Positions 34,905 through 43,677 of a DNA stretch of 64,000 nucleotides are shown here, one piece after another. Under the pieces are notes generated by a model. It was not told where the DNA came from and searched no databases. It saw only the letters and a list, made by a program, of their open reading frames with translations. Every line of letters begins with the position of its first letter. The stretch's first letter is position 1. Made by a program: the position numbers and the translations under genes. This DNA comes from an uncultured Bacteroidales bacterium (lineage in GTDB: Bacteria > Bacteroidota > Bacteroidia > Bacteroidales > UBA932): NCBI GenBank assembly GCA_944325445.1, contig CALVAG010000002.1:124001-188000 (forward strand), in the 5' to 3' direction.

Positions 34905-34912
34905 CAAAGATA
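34905..34912 (-). promoter_or_regulatory. -7 element for GT5-like/DUF4270 operon
   Basis: Minus strand 34912-34905 reads TATCTTTG; transcription would start near 34899, 15 nt before ATG 34884. A second TATCTTTG lies at 34930-34923. -33 elements are not clear. Confidence 0.45.
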
Positions 34913-34949
34913 ATAAAAAAATCAAAGATACAGATATTCAAAATTTATC

Positions 34950-34957
34950 TATATTTG
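34950..34957 (+). promoter_or_regulatory. -7 element for ftsX cluster
   Basis: TATATTTG matches TAnnTTTG, with a predicted start near 34963, leaving about 9 nt before the ftsX ATG at 34972. It faces away from the GT5 promoter. Confidence 0.45.
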
Positions 34958-34971
34958 GACTTTGGTTTACT

Positions 34972-35850
34972 ATGGGAAAAAGGGAAAAAAACATTATAGC
35001 CAGGAGGTTGGTGCATTCATATCTCTCTTCCATAATCAGTATCAGTTTAGTACTGCTGTTGGTCGGTTTCTTTGCCCTGCTTGCCGTAAATGCCAGATCT
35101 GTTTCCAACTATTTCAAGGAAAATATCAGAATATCTCTTGTTTTGAGCGGAAACACGGAAGAAGCAAGAGCATTGCAGATAGATAGCGCCGTGCAGGCGA
35201 TGCCTCAGGTTAAAATCACCCGGTATATTTCGAAAGAGCAGGGAACAAGGGAAATGAAGGAGCTGCTTGGAGAGGATTTTCTCGATGTGTTCCAGACAAA
35301 TCCTATTCCTATCTCCATAGAGGTGCAGCTGAAGGCGGATTATTTTTCGGAAGACAGTATCGGGGTTTTTAAAAGGCAGCTCGCCGATATAGGCGGCATA
35401 GACGAAGTGCTGTACGAAAACTCCGTAATAGAGACAATCAACAGCAATATAGAGAGGATAGGTTTTATAGTACTCGTCTTTATCCTTTTATTGCTCTTTA
35501 TATCGTTCGTGCTTATAAACAATACGGTCAGGCTGAATGTCTACTCGAAACGCTTTTCGATATATACCATGCGTCTTGTGGGGGCGACCAAGGCTTTCAT
35601 CCGGGCGCCGTTTTTGATAAAGGCCGTTTTCCAGGGGCTCATTTCGGGATTATGCGCTTCGTGTATTCTTGTCGCCCTCTTGTATGTTGTAAGGGAGCAG
35701 TTCGAGCAGCTTTTTGCAATATTCGACATAAACCTGCTGGTGGCGGTTTTGGCGGGAACGGTAGTACTCGGAGTGTTGATTTGTCTGGTTTGCACGTTTT
35801 TTGTAATGAACAGGCTCGTTTCGCTGTCGAACGATGAATTATATTATTAA
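34972..35850 (+). CDS. ftsX: Cell division protein FtsX-like permease
   Basis: 292 residues with the FtsX layout: a cytoplasmic N-terminus (GKREKNIIARRLVHSYLSS), one membrane segment (about 22-44), an extracytoplasmic domain (about 50-165, SVIETINSNIERIG at its end) and three further membrane segments, with the conserved NTVRLNVYSKRFSIYTMRLVGAT loop. Together with the ATPase FtsE it links the division ring to peptidoglycan hydrolases. ftsE is not adjacent here, which is common in this phylum. First gene of a cluster with DUF3098, uppP and lpxH. Confidence 0.92.
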   Translation: MGKREKNIIARRLVHSYLSSIISISLVLLLVGFFALLAVNARSVSNYFKENIRISLVLSGNTEEARALQIDSAVQAMPQVKITRYISKEQGTREMKELLGEDFLDVFQTNPIPISIEVQLKADYFSEDSIGVFKRQLADIGGIDEVLYENSVIETINSNIERIGFIVLVFILLLLFISFVLINNTVRLNVYSKRFSIYTMRLVGATKAFIRAPFLIKAVFQGLISGLCASCILVALLYVVREQFEQLFAIFDINLLVAVLAGTVVLGVLICLVCTFFVMNRLVSLSNDELYY

Positions 35851-35863
35851 AAATAACAGTAAA

Positions 35864-36124
35864 ATGGCTGAGATAAAAAATAAGGAGGATATGGGCCAAA
35901 AGCCGTTTGCAATACCTGTAAAGAATATTATTTATATAATTGCCGGTTTCGGCGTGATGGTTTTGGGATATCTTGTCATGATGGGGGGAGGGCCGGACTC
36001 TCCGGATGTATTCAACCCGGGAATGTTCAGTTTCAGAAGAATTGTTCTGGCGCCTGTCGTAATACTTGCCGGCATTGCGATAGAGATTGTTGCAATAATG
36101 TACAGAGGAAAATCAAAAAAATAG
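35864..36124 (+). CDS. DUF3098 family small membrane protein
   Basis: About 86 residues with two membrane segments (about 20-40 and 62-80). The GPDSPDVFNPGMFSFRRIV linker between them is characteristic of DUF3098, a Bacteroidota family that sits between ftsX and uppP in many genomes. ATG 35864 is 13 nt after the ftsX stop; the in-frame ATG 35834 would overlap ftsX. Function unknown, envelope-related by context. Confidence 0.85.
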   Translation: MAEIKNKEDMGQKPFAIPVKNIIYIIAGFGVMVLGYLVMMGGGPDSPDVFNPGMFSFRRIVLAPVVILAGIAIEIVAIMYRGKSKK

Positions 36125-36127
36125 CAT

Positions 36128-36949
36128 ATGTCGGTTTGGGAAGCAATCCTGCTTGGTCTTGTGCAGGGCCTTACGGAGTTTTTGCCTGTCAGCAGCAGCG
36201 GGCATCTTACGATATTCAAGGAACTTTTTTCAATTGAAACCGGAAATCTCAGTTTCGAAATAGTGGTACACGCAGCTACTGTTTTGAGTACGATTGTAGC
36301 TTTCAGGAAGGAGATTGCAAAACTGCTGGCCGGTTTTTTCAATCTTAAGATGAATCCGGAAAAGGATTATATCTTCAAGATTTGCGTCTCCATGATACCT
36401 GTCATGATAGTGGGGCTCTTTTTCAAGGAGCAGGTGGAGAGGATTTTCGGAAGCGGAATTCTGATTGTAGGCCTCATGCTTCTGCTTACGGCGATTCTGC
36501 TTACAATAAGCGAAACGATTACAAAGATAAGGGAGCAAAGAAGCGGCGGTGCGTCGGAAGGCAAGCCCGTAGGCTACAAGGAGGCTTTCATAATAGGCGT
36601 AGCGCAGGCATTTGCGGTTATGCCGGGACTTTCCCGTTCCGGTTCTACGATCTCTACAGGCCTTATGCTTGGCGTGAGCAAAAACGAGATTGCGAAATTT
36701 TCATTTCTGATGGTGCTGGTCCCTATTCTCGGGGAGACGTTTCTCTCTTTGATAGAGGGCGATTTCGGCGTGGCGGAATCGGGAATCAGTGCAATGGCTC
36801 TTGCGCTGGGGGCGGCGACTGCATTCCTCTCCGGTCTCTTTGCCTGCACACTTATGATTAACCTCGTTAAAAGAGCTCGTCTGCATGGCTTTGCGATATA
36901 CTGCGCCATCGCAGGTGCAATATGTATAGCCAAGAGTATCTGGGGATAG
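36128..36949 (+). CDS. uppP: Undecaprenyl-diphosphatase
   Basis: 273 residues, multi-pass inner membrane enzyme that returns undecaprenyl pyrophosphate to the monophosphate for reuse in peptidoglycan and other envelope polymers; overproduction gives bacitracin resistance. The two signatures are present: GLTEFLPVSSSGH near residue 15 and PGLSRSGSTIS near 165, which together form the active site. About eight membrane segments. It is 3 nt behind DUF3098 and 1 nt ahead of lpxH, clearly one operon. Confidence 0.96.
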   Translation: MSVWEAILLGLVQGLTEFLPVSSSGHLTIFKELFSIETGNLSFEIVVHAATVLSTIVAFRKEIAKLLAGFFNLKMNPEKDYIFKICVSMIPVMIVGLFFKEQVERIFGSGILIVGLMLLLTAILLTISETITKIREQRSGGASEGKPVGYKEAFIIGVAQAFAVMPGLSRSGSTISTGLMLGVSKNEIAKFSFLMVLVPILGETFLSLIEGDFGVAESGISAMALALGAATAFLSGLFACTLMINLVKRARLHGFAIYCAIAGAICIAKSIWG

Positions 36950-36950
36950 G

Positions 36951-37721
36951 ATGGGCAGGCAGGAGTTATATTATTTTATAGCCGATACGCATCTCGGGCT
37001 CAGATACGGGGATTATCAGGCCCGCGAGAAGGTTTTCGCCTCCTTCCTGCAGCAGATTCCAAAAGATGCGAAGGCCGTTTATCTTCTGGGTGACATATTC
37101 GACTTCTGGTATGAATACAAAGACGTTGTACCGCGCGGATATACCAGAACGCTGGGGGCGCTGGCAGCTTTGGCCGATGCAGGAGTGGAGATCCACTTTT
37201 TCAACGGGAACCATGATATATGGACATACGGGTACTTCGAACAGGAACTTGGATTCATAATGGAGCGGAGCCAGCCGGCTGTAGTCAGACTGTGCGGCAG
37301 GAATTTCTGTCTGGCCCATGGAGACGCCCTCGCAGAAGGCGACCGCGGCTATAAAGTATTGAAATCGATCTTTACCTGCCGTATTTTGCAGAGACTTTTC
37401 AGTTGTCTGCATCCCCGCCTGGCATTTAAGTTCGGATACGGCTGGAGCCGTCATAACAGGCTTGCCAAGGGGATAAACTATAACTTTCGGGGAGAGGATG
37501 AACCTATAGTGCAATTTGCGGAGCGGTTCCAGCAGAGCCGGAAGCAAAATGACAGGATAGATTATTTTATCTTCGGGCACTATCATTTCGATCTGGATAC
37601 CGGACTGAAAAGCGGCGGCAGGCTTTTTCTGCTCGGCGAAGGAATAAACAGGTTCGATTATCTGGTGTTCGACGGAGAAAAACTTGAAAAGCGGCGTTAT
37701 TTCCAGAAGAGCGAAGAGTAA
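36951..37721 (+). CDS. lpxH: UDP-2,3-diacylglucosamine diphosphatase
   Basis: 256 residues of the calcineurin-like metallophosphoesterase family. It would cut UDP-2,3-diacylglucosamine to lipid X in lipid A synthesis at the cytoplasmic face of the inner membrane. Metal ligands: FIADTHLG near the start, LLGDIFDFWYE, FFNGNHDIW, AHGDAL and FGHYHFD. The cysteine- and arginine-containing insert around FTCRILQRLFSCLHP fits the lid of LpxH. It sits 1 nt after uppP; its last 25 nt overlap the convergent DUF4294 gene. Confidence 0.9.
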   Translation: MGRQELYYFIADTHLGLRYGDYQAREKVFASFLQQIPKDAKAVYLLGDIFDFWYEYKDVVPRGYTRTLGALAALADAGVEIHFFNGNHDIWTYGYFEQELGFIMERSQPAVVRLCGRNFCLAHGDALAEGDRGYKVLKSIFTCRILQRLFSCLHPRLAFKFGYGWSRHNRLAKGINYNFRGEDEPIVQFAERFQQSRKQNDRIDYFIFGHYHFDLDTGLKSGGRLFLLGEGINRFDYLVFDGEKLEKRRYFQKSEE

Positions 37722-38329
37722 AGGTAATCGAAGCCACCCTGCTGGTATAGTACTACGAGTTCCTCTATGAATTTATCTTCACCGTATTTGTCATAGGGTT
37801 TTTTCAAATCGGAGCCGAAAATTCTTGCTATGCCCTGCCAGAAGCCGGCTGCCGCTCCCCCGCGATAGTTTTTTATGACATAATACGAGGTCCTTCCCAG
37901 CTCTCTGTCCAACAGTTTCAACAGCAGTCTCCCCTGGCTTACGGTCATGCTCCTTAACGGTTTCTCGAACTCTTTGAACAGCCTTTTTTCATATTGTTTC
38001 AGATACTTCTCGCGCTCTCTCGAATTAAAGCCGGAACAGGCAAGGGTGCTGTCGGCATCTGCTATAATCTCTTTGGCCTTTAGTGCGTAAGGATAGACTT
38101 TCTTGAAATTGTAAATGGTCCTGTAATATTTCCTCCACTCCTTTATCTCGCCTTTGTTCCTGGGCCTGTAGAATATGTATGGGGAGGGAAGATCGTCGAT
38201 ATAAGTGGTATCTCCCTCCTCTACGAAATAGCGCATTGCCGTTCCCTCCTTTATTTGGGAGAAAAGGGGGTGGGAGAATGATGCAAAAATCACGGAAACC
38301 GAAACGAATATCTTTAAAATCGTTTTCAT
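37697..38329 (-). CDS. DUF4294 family secreted protein
   Basis: About 210 residues. ATG 38329 gives a signal peptide (SVIFASFSHPLFSQ); ATG 38359 is in frame but adds residues ahead of it. Conserved DUF4294 runs: EWRKYYRTIYNFKKVYPYALKAKEI and LLLKLLDRELGRTSYYVIKNYRGG. Strongly basic. The family is common in Bacteroidota and has no known function. Its 3' end overlaps lpxH by 25 nt in convergent orientation. Confidence 0.82.
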   Translation of the reverse strand: MKTILKIFVSVSVIFASFSHPLFSQIKEGTAMRYFVEEGDTTYIDDLPSPYIFYRPRNKGEIKEWRKYYRTIYNFKKVYPYALKAKEIIADADSTLACSGFNSREREKYLKQYEKRLFKEFEKPLRSMTVSQGRLLLKLLDRELGRTSYYVIKNYRGGAAAGFWQGIARIFGSDLKKPYDKYGEDKFIEELVVLYQQGGFDYLYSSLFWK

Positions 38330-38352
38330 CGCAACATTTTTCGCATTACTTT

Positions 38353-38385
38353 TTTGCAAAAATTACTCCAAATATATTAACTTTA
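38353..38385 (+). promoter_or_regulatory. Candidate promoter for the GltS-type symporter
   Basis: TTTG at 38353-38356 and TAACTTTA at 38378-38385 are 21 nt apart; the -7 box differs from TAnnTTTG in its last base. Predicted start near 38391, 25 nt before the ATG. Confidence 0.35.
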
Positions 38386-38415
38386 CAAACCATTAACCAT
38401 ACTTAAACCCATACT

Positions 38416-39762
38416 ATGTTTACTTTCACAGATTATACCCCGTGGTCACTGTTTGTAGATTTGGGGCTTATCTCTTTCTTAATGCTTATAGGCAAAATTG
38501 CCAGGGTAAAAATAAAACTGATTCAAAAACTTTTCATTCCTCCGAGCCTTATAGCCGGCGTGCTTGGTTTGGCATTCGGCCCGAACGGATTGGGATGGCT
38601 TCCTTTCTCTAACCATTTGGGAACATATTCCGCAATATTGATAGCGCTTGTATTCGGAGCCCTTCCGCTCTCTTCGCCCAAAGCCTCCATAAAAGAGGTG
38701 TCGCAACGGGTGGGCCCAATGTGGGTGTATGCGCAGATAGGAATGCTTTTGCAGTGGGGAATAGTGGGCCTTTTCGGTCTCTTTGTCCTGAAGCAGATAT
38801 GGCCTTCGCTCAATGATGCATTCGGAGTCATGTTCCCTACCGGCTTTTATGGCGGACACGGTACAGCTGCCGCTGTCGGCTCCGCATTCGAAGGACTGGG
38901 CTGGGATGAGGCCAGAAGCCTGGGCATGACGACCGCTACCGTAGGAATCATATTTGCAATAGTAGGCGGGCTTTTTATGATAAAATGGGCGGCAAAGCGC
39001 AAGTATACCGCATTTATAACCGATTTCAAGGATTTGCCTGACGAACTGCGCAGCGGACTTATCCCGAAGGAAAAAAGGGATTCTCTCGGAACCGCCACGA
39101 CCTCTTCCATCTCCATAGAGTCCATAACGCTTTATGTCTGTATAATCTTTTTTGTGGCCCTTATCGGATATATGATAAGCCAGGGAGTCAAATTCTATTA
39201 TCCCAAACTGGAACTGCCCGTTTTCAGCTGCGCCTTCATAGTGGGGCTGCTGCTCAAGAAGATTCTCGACAAGGTGGATGCTTCCGACTATATCTGTCCG
39301 CAGACAACGCAAAGGCTGAGCAGTTTCTTTACGGATTTGCTTGTTGCCTTCGGTGTGGCTTCCATCAAATTGGAAGTGGTGGTAAAATATGCGGTTCCGC
39401 TCATAGTCCTTATAGCGGTGGGTACCGTTATAGTGTGGCTTATAACATTTTATTTCGGCCGTCATCTCTCCAGGACATACTGGTTCGAGCGTTCGATTTT
39501 CGCCTGGGGATGGTGGACAGGAACAATGGCGATGGGAATCGCGCTAATCAGAATAGTGGACCCGAAAATGGCAAGCAAGGCTATGGATGATTATGCCTTG
39601 GCGTATCTGCCTATAGCGCCGGTGGAGATATTGCTGATTACGTTTGTTCCGATACTCTTTGTAAGCGGTTATGGGGCGTGGCTGATGGCGGGATGTATCC
39701 TCCTCTCACTGCTGCTGTTGCTGCTTGCCGCCAAGATGGGATGGTGGATAAAGAAAAAATAG
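38416..39762 (+). CDS. Sodium/glutamate symporter family (GltS-like)
   Basis: 448 residues with about ten to twelve membrane segments. The first block LIGKIARVKIKLIQKLFIPPSLIAGVLG and the glycine-rich FPTGFYGGHGTAAAVGSAFE re-entrant region are typical of the GltS family, with a repeat-like second half containing FAWGWWTGTMAMGIALIRIVDP. Likely imports glutamate or a related anion with sodium. Followed after 7 nt by an M19 dipeptidase, a pairing that suggests joint use of peptides and amino acids. Precise substrate not shown. Confidence 0.85.
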   Translation: MFTFTDYTPWSLFVDLGLISFLMLIGKIARVKIKLIQKLFIPPSLIAGVLGLAFGPNGLGWLPFSNHLGTYSAILIALVFGALPLSSPKASIKEVSQRVGPMWVYAQIGMLLQWGIVGLFGLFVLKQIWPSLNDAFGVMFPTGFYGGHGTAAAVGSAFEGLGWDEARSLGMTTATVGIIFAIVGGLFMIKWAAKRKYTAFITDFKDLPDELRSGLIPKEKRDSLGTATTSSISIESITLYVCIIFFVALIGYMISQGVKFYYPKLELPVFSCAFIVGLLLKKILDKVDASDYICPQTTQRLSSFFTDLLVAFGVASIKLEVVVKYAVPLIVLIAVGTVIVWLITFYFGRHLSRTYWFERSIFAWGWWTGTMAMGIALIRIVDPKMASKAMDDYALAYLPIAPVEILLITFVPILFVSGYGAWLMAGCILLSLLLLLLAAKMGWWIKKK

Positions 39763-39769
39763 TATTGAT

Positions 39770-40864
39770 ATGAAAAGGAAATTTATTATTGCAGTTTCAC
39801 TCTTGCTGGCATGCAGCTATACGTTGTGCGGGCAGCAAAACGATGAGGAGCTATACAGGATTGCAGACAGCTTGCACAATGCGATGTTTACAATCGACAC
39901 CCATATAGATACTCCGATATGTACCAACCATCCCGAGTGGGATTACGGGGTGGAGAAAGGGCAGGTTACCTTCCAGCTTATGAAGAAAGGGGGTCTGGAT
40001 GCAGCCCTGTTTGCGGTTTATATAGATCAGGGAAAGAGGGATGCGGTTTCATCGCAAAAGGCGGTAGATTATGTAAAGCGCGAAATAGTCCTTTTCAGAA
40101 AGTACATAGATGAACATTCCGATATCGCGGCGCAGGCATATACTGCAGATGACTTTCTCAAATATAAGGCGGAGGGTAAACGGATAGTGATGTTCGCTAT
40201 CGAAAACGGCTACGGCATAGGAAAGGAGATTTCGAATCTCGACATGTTTTACGATTTGGGGGTAAGGGCGATAACTCTATCCCACAATTACAACAACGAT
40301 ATATGCGATGCATCCCGTGACAGCGTTGCCGAGTGGAACGGTCTTTCTCCGTATGGCGAGAAGGTGGTGGAGAGGATGAACGAACTGGGAATAATGATAG
40401 ACCTTTCCCATGTTGCGACTTCGACCCTTTTCGACGTGTTGGAAAAGAGCAAGGCACCGGTTTTCGCATCTCATTCGGCAGTAAGGAAGATAAGGAACCA
40501 TGCCAGGAATCTTTGGGATGATGAAATCAAGGCAATAGCCGCACATGGCGGTCTTATCCAGGTTGCGGCTGAAAAGTATTTTCTTTCCGCTACGGCACCT
40601 AAAAAGGCAACCGTCAAAACATTTGTGGACCACGTCGATTATGTGAAAAATCTTGTCGGAATAGAGCATGTGGGAATAGGCACCGATTTCGACGGTGGCG
40701 GAGGCCTTGTAGATTTGAGAAATGCGGGCGATATGAAGAATATTACCGTAGAGATGCTGCGCCGCGGTTATACTCACAGGGAGATTAAAATGTTCTGGGG
40801 TGAAAATTTTTTGAGGGTGCTTAAGGAGGTGGAGAAAACGGCAAAAGAGTTACAGGGTGAATAG
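39770..40864 (+). CDS. Secreted membrane-type dipeptidase, peptidase family M19
   Basis: 364 residues with a signal peptide (LLLACSYTLCGQ). The metal ligands of the M19 binuclear zinc site are visible: IDTHIDTP (His, Asp), IENGYGIG (Glu), DLSHVATSTLF and FASHSAVRKI (His), and GTDFDG (Asp). Family members split dipeptides, including some with D-residues. Probably periplasmic. It forms an operon with the symporter gene 7 nt upstream and ends at a strong terminator. Confidence 0.93.
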   Translation: MKRKFIIAVSLLLACSYTLCGQQNDEELYRIADSLHNAMFTIDTHIDTPICTNHPEWDYGVEKGQVTFQLMKKGGLDAALFAVYIDQGKRDAVSSQKAVDYVKREIVLFRKYIDEHSDIAAQAYTADDFLKYKAEGKRIVMFAIENGYGIGKEISNLDMFYDLGVRAITLSHNYNNDICDASRDSVAEWNGLSPYGEKVVERMNELGIMIDLSHVATSTLFDVLEKSKAPVFASHSAVRKIRNHARNLWDDEIKAIAAHGGLIQVAAEKYFLSATAPKKATVKTFVDHVDYVKNLVGIEHVGIGTDFDGGGGLVDLRNAGDMKNITVEMLRRGYTHREIKMFWGENFLRVLKEVEKTAKELQGE

Positions 40865-40915
40865 AGAAATCCAAAACGGTACTTTTTTGTCTGTTTACAT
40901 CTTTGTAATAATATG

Positions 40916-40946
40916 AAAATGGCGGTATTGACCGCCATTTTTTTTT
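40916..40946 (+). terminator. Intrinsic terminator after the M19 gene
   Basis: A perfect 11-bp stem, AAAATGGCGGT (40916-40926) with ACCGCCATTTT (40931-40941), with a 4-nt loop ATTG and a following T run. It separates the dipeptidase operon from the ribosomal protein operon. Confidence 0.9.
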
Positions 40947-40976
40947 GCTAAAACGGGCATTTTGACGCAAAAAATA

Positions 40977-41006
40977 TTTGCATGTTAAATATTTTGTGTA
41001 TCTTTG
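40977..41006 (+). promoter_or_regulatory. Promoter of the rplP-rplQ ribosomal operon
   Basis: TTTG at 40977-40980, an 18-nt spacer and TATCTTTG at 40999-41006 fit the phylum consensus. Start predicted near 41012, giving an 88-nt leader ahead of rplP. Confidence 0.75.
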
Positions 41007-41011
41007 CAAGC

Positions 41012-41100
41012 CAATATTATAGCCCCGTTACGGCCATAGTATTGAAAATCAGTAGTTTAGCACTAAGTAATACTAATGTATTATTTTAAATTGTAAGAAA
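41012..41100 (+). promoter_or_regulatory. Structured leader ahead of rplP
   Basis: The predicted 5' leader contains AGTATT (41038-41043) pairing with AATACT (41069-41074), enclosing a smaller AGT/ACT and TTAG/CTAA inverted repeat. A ribosomal protein autoregulation site is possible, but I recognise no known leader family here. Confidence 0.3.
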
Positions 41101-41520
41101 ATGTTACAACCGAAGAAAACTAAATTTAGAAGGCAGCAGAAAGGCCGTATGAAAGGAATGGCCCAGAGAGGCGCTCAATTGGCGTTTGGTTCGTTCGGAA
41201 TAAAGACTCTGGAGTCTTGCTGGCTTACCGGTCAACAGATTGAGGCTGCGCGTCAGGCAGTTGTCCGTTATATGAAACGTGAAGGTAAGATATGGATCAG
41301 AATATTCCCCGATAAGCCTTACACCAAGAAGCCTGCCGAGGTGCGTATGGGTAAAGGTAAAGGTGCTCCGGAGGGATTCGTCGCTCCTGTTACACCTGGT
41401 AGAATACTTATCGAAGCAGAGGGCGTTCCTATGGAGGTTGCAAAAGAGGCTCTCCGCCTGGGCGCTCAGAAATTGCCTGTAACTACAAAGTTCGTGGTTC
41501 GTAGAGACTATGTGGAATAA
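41101..41520 (+). CDS. rplP: 50S ribosomal protein L16
   Basis: 139 residues, standard length. Typical blocks [35 protein letters not shown] and the loop [16 protein letters not shown] that reaches the tRNA site. It is the first gene of this operon, with its own promoter and leader. In most bacteria rpsC precedes it directly; here an M19 dipeptidase operon does. Confidence 0.97.
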   Translation: MLQPKKTKFRRQQKGRMKGMAQRGAQLAFGSFGIKTLESCWLTGQQIEAARQAVVRYMKREGKIWIRIFPDKPYTKKPAEVRMGKGKGAPEGFVAPVTPGRILIEAEGVPMEVAKEALRLGAQKLPVTTKFVVRRDYVE

Positions 41521-41538
41521 ATCTATGGAGGATTGGAA

Positions 41539-41739
41539 ATGAAAACATTGGAAATACGTGAAATGCCTGCTAAGGAGTTGAGGGAGCGTTTGGAGACAGA
41601 GAAGGCAAACCTTAACCAGATGAAGATGAATCACGCAATCTCTCCCATAGAGGATTCGTCTAAAATTAAAAAGGCAAAAAAAGATATTGCAAGAATGCTC
41701 ACAGTGTTGAGCCAAATTGAAAACCAGGACAAAAAATAA
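41539..41739 (+). CDS. rpmC: 50S ribosomal protein L29
   Basis: 66 residues, two-helix protein at the peptide exit tunnel. Runs: EIREMPAKELRERLETEK and KIKKAKKDIARMLTVLSQ. The frame is open from TTG 41533, but ATG 41539 is preceded by GGAGG at 41527-41531 with a 7-nt spacer, a rare clear Shine-Dalgarno site here, and gives the usual length. Confidence 0.95.
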   Translation: MKTLEIREMPAKELRERLETEKANLNQMKMNHAISPIEDSSKIKKAKKDIARMLTVLSQIENQDKK

Positions 41740-41745
41740 GAGTTC

Positions 41746-42000
41746 ATGGAAAGAAGACTTCGTAAAGAAAGAGTAGGTGTAGTGGTTAGCAATAAAATGG
41801 AAAAATCCATCGTCGTTGCTGTAAAAATAAAAGAGAGACACCCGATTTACGGCAAGTTCGTAAATAAAACCACTAAGTTTGTTGCTCATGACGAGAAGAA
41901 CGAGTGCAGTGAAGGAGATACTGTAAGAATTATGGAGACTCGTCCATTGAGTAAGACAAAACGTTGGAGGTTAGTAGAAATCGTAGAAAAAGTAAAATAA
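41746..42000 (+). CDS. rpsQ: 30S ribosomal protein S17
   Basis: 84 residues, OB-fold protein that binds 16S rRNA early in 30S assembly. Family runs: [28 protein letters not shown] and [19 protein letters not shown]. It is 6 nt after rpmC and 3 nt before rplN. Confidence 0.97.
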   Translation: MERRLRKERVGVVVSNKMEKSIVVAVKIKERHPIYGKFVNKTTKFVAHDEKNECSEGDTVRIMETRPLSKTKRWRLVEIVEKVK

Positions 42001-42003
42001 GCC

Positions 42004-42369
42004 ATGATACAGCAAGAAACAAGATTAATGGTGGCAGACAACAGCGGGGCAAAAGAGGTTCTCTGTATCCGCGTGTTGGGTGGAACCCGCCGTCGCTATG
42101 CCAGTGTGGGTGACAAAATAGTTGTCGCCGTAAAGAGCGCCATACCGGGCGGTGATGCAAAGAAAGGTTCGGTTTCAAAAGCAGTGGTAGTCCGTACCAA
42201 GAAAGAGGTTCGTCGTCCAGACGGATCATATATAAGGTTCGACGAAAATGCTTGTGTTTTGTTAAACAATCAAGGTGAGGTTCGCGGAACACGTATCTTC
42301 GGCCCCGTAGCCAGGGAGTTGCGCGACAACTATATGAAAATTGTCTCTTTGGCACCTGAAGTATTATAA
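42004..42369 (+). CDS. rplN: 50S ribosomal protein L14
   Basis: 121 residues. Begins [18 protein letters not shown] and ends with [19 protein letters not shown], both invariant features. L14 lies at the subunit interface and is the docking site of the silencing factor RsfS. Confidence 0.98.
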   Translation: MIQQETRLMVADNSGAKEVLCIRVLGGTRRRYASVGDKIVVAVKSAIPGGDAKKGSVSKAVVVRTKKEVRRPDGSYIRFDENACVLLNNQGEVRGTRIFGPVARELRDNYMKIVSLAPEVL

Positions 42370-42384
42370 TAAAGGTATATTGTC

Positions 42385-42708
42385 ATGAATAAGAAATTAC
42401 ATATAAAGAAGGGCGACATGGTTTTTGTAAACGCCGGTGACGAAAAGGGCAAGTCCGGGAAGGTGCTGAGCGTAGACAGAAAGAAAGATCGTGCCATTGT
42501 TGAGGGGCTCAACATGGTAAGCAAACATACGAAGCCTAATGCCAAGAACCCTCAGGGAGGAATCATCAAGCAGGAGGCTGGTATTCATATTTCCAATTTG
42601 CAGGTTGTAGATCCTGTAAAGGGCGGTCCTACAAGAATCGGACGTCGCATTGGAGAGAAAGGAAAATTGGTTCGTTACGCAAAAAAATCAGGGGAGGAGA
42701 TTAAATAA
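42385..42708 (+). CDS. rplX: 50S ribosomal protein L24
   Basis: 107 residues with an N-terminal KOW motif ([20 protein letters not shown]) and [14 protein letters not shown]. An assembly initiator of the large subunit. Its stop codon overlaps the rplE start by one base (TAATG). Confidence 0.97.
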   Translation: MNKKLHIKKGDMVFVNAGDEKGKSGKVLSVDRKKDRAIVEGLNMVSKHTKPNAKNPQGGIIKQEAGIHISNLQVVDPVKGGPTRIGRRIGEKGKLVRYAKKSGEEIK

Positions 42709-43313
42709 TGGCAGCAAAACAAGCAAAACAGGCAGCAGCTGTTGCTCCTGCAGTACCGGTCGGATATGTCCCTTCTCTTCAGAAAAAGTATAAAGAAGAG
42801 ATTGTGCCCAAACTCCAGAAAGAGTTGGGTTTCGATACCGTAATGCGTGTTCCTAAACTCGAGAAAATCACAATCAATCAGGGTATGGGACAAGCTACTG
42901 CAGATAAAAAACTTATAGAGGTTGCACAGCAGGAGCTTACTGCAATCGCCGGTCAGAAAGCTGTGATGACATATTCTAAAAAGGATATATCTAACTTCAA
43001 ACTCCGTAAGGGAATGCCTATCGGGGTAAAGGTGACATTGCGCGGTGCAAAAATGTATGAATTCCTGGAGAGGTTAATCTGCATAGCGCTTCCGCGTATC
43101 AGAGACTTCAAGGGAATCAACGAGAAACTCGACGGAAGAGGAAATTATACTCTCGGAATCAAAGAGCAGATCATTTTCCCCGAAATCGATATCGATAAGA
43201 TTACAAAGGTGCTTGGTATGGAGATAACCTTCGTTACCAATACCGACAGCGACGAGGCGGCTTTCGCTTTGCTTCGTGAATTCGGATTGCCTTTTAAAAA
43301 CATTAAGCAATAA
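42708..43313 (+). CDS. rplE: 50S ribosomal protein L5
   Basis: 201 residues, about 20 more than E. coli L5, because of an Ala/Lys/Gln-rich N-terminal extension (residues 1-18). The core is standard: [48 protein letters not shown]. Binds 5S rRNA in the central protuberance. Confidence 0.97.
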   Translation: MAAKQAKQAAAVAPAVPVGYVPSLQKKYKEEIVPKLQKELGFDTVMRVPKLEKITINQGMGQATADKKLIEVAQQELTAIAGQKAVMTYSKKDISNFKLRKGMPIGVKVTLRGAKMYEFLERLICIALPRIRDFKGINEKLDGRGNYTLGIKEQIIFPEIDIDKITKVLGMEITFVTNTDSDEAAFALLREFGLPFKNIKQ

Positions 43314-43328
43314 TCATAAAGAGAAGAT

Positions 43329-43598
43329 ATGGCAAAAGAGTCAATGAAGGCACGCGAGATTAAACGTGCGAAATTATGTGCCAAGTATGCCGAGAAACGC
43401 AGACAGCTTAAAGAGGCTGGGGATTATGCCGGTTTGGCTAAACTTCCTAAAAATTCCAGTCCTGTCAGGCTGCACAACCGTTGCTCTATAACAGGAAGAC
43501 CCAAGGGTTATATCCGCACATTCGGCATCAGCCGTATTCAATTCCGCGAGATGGCAAGCAAGGGCCTTATCCCCGGAGTTCATAAAGCAAGCTGGTAG
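43329..43598 (+). CDS. rpsN: 30S ribosomal protein S14, zinc-free type
   Basis: 89 residues, the long form without the CxxC zinc motif. Ends with the invariant [20 protein letters not shown] and [11 protein letters not shown]. The following 79-nt gap to rpsH contains a short hairpin (CTGCAT/ATGCAG at about 43638-43651), the longest spacer in this first part of the operon. Confidence 0.97.
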   Translation: MAKESMKAREIKRAKLCAKYAEKRRQLKEAGDYAGLAKLPKNSSPVRLHNRCSITGRPKGYIRTFGISRIQFREMASKGLIPGVHKASW

Positions 43599-43677
43599 AT
43601 ATAGAAATTCAAATTAGTATTAACGTTGGATATCGGGCTGCATAAATGCAGTCGAATCTGAAAAAAAACAAATTAAA

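Noticed and set aside
38479..39465. Long minus-strand open frame (328 codons) opposite the GltS-like gene
   Set aside because: Its translation is rich in His, Tyr, Arg and Cys with no family resemblance, while the plus strand encodes a clear transporter; it is a shadow frame.
41104..41889. Minus-strand open frame (261 codons) opposite rplP, rpmC and rpsQ
   Set aside because: Three certain ribosomal protein genes lie on the other strand; composition is Phe/Cys/His-rich and not protein-like.
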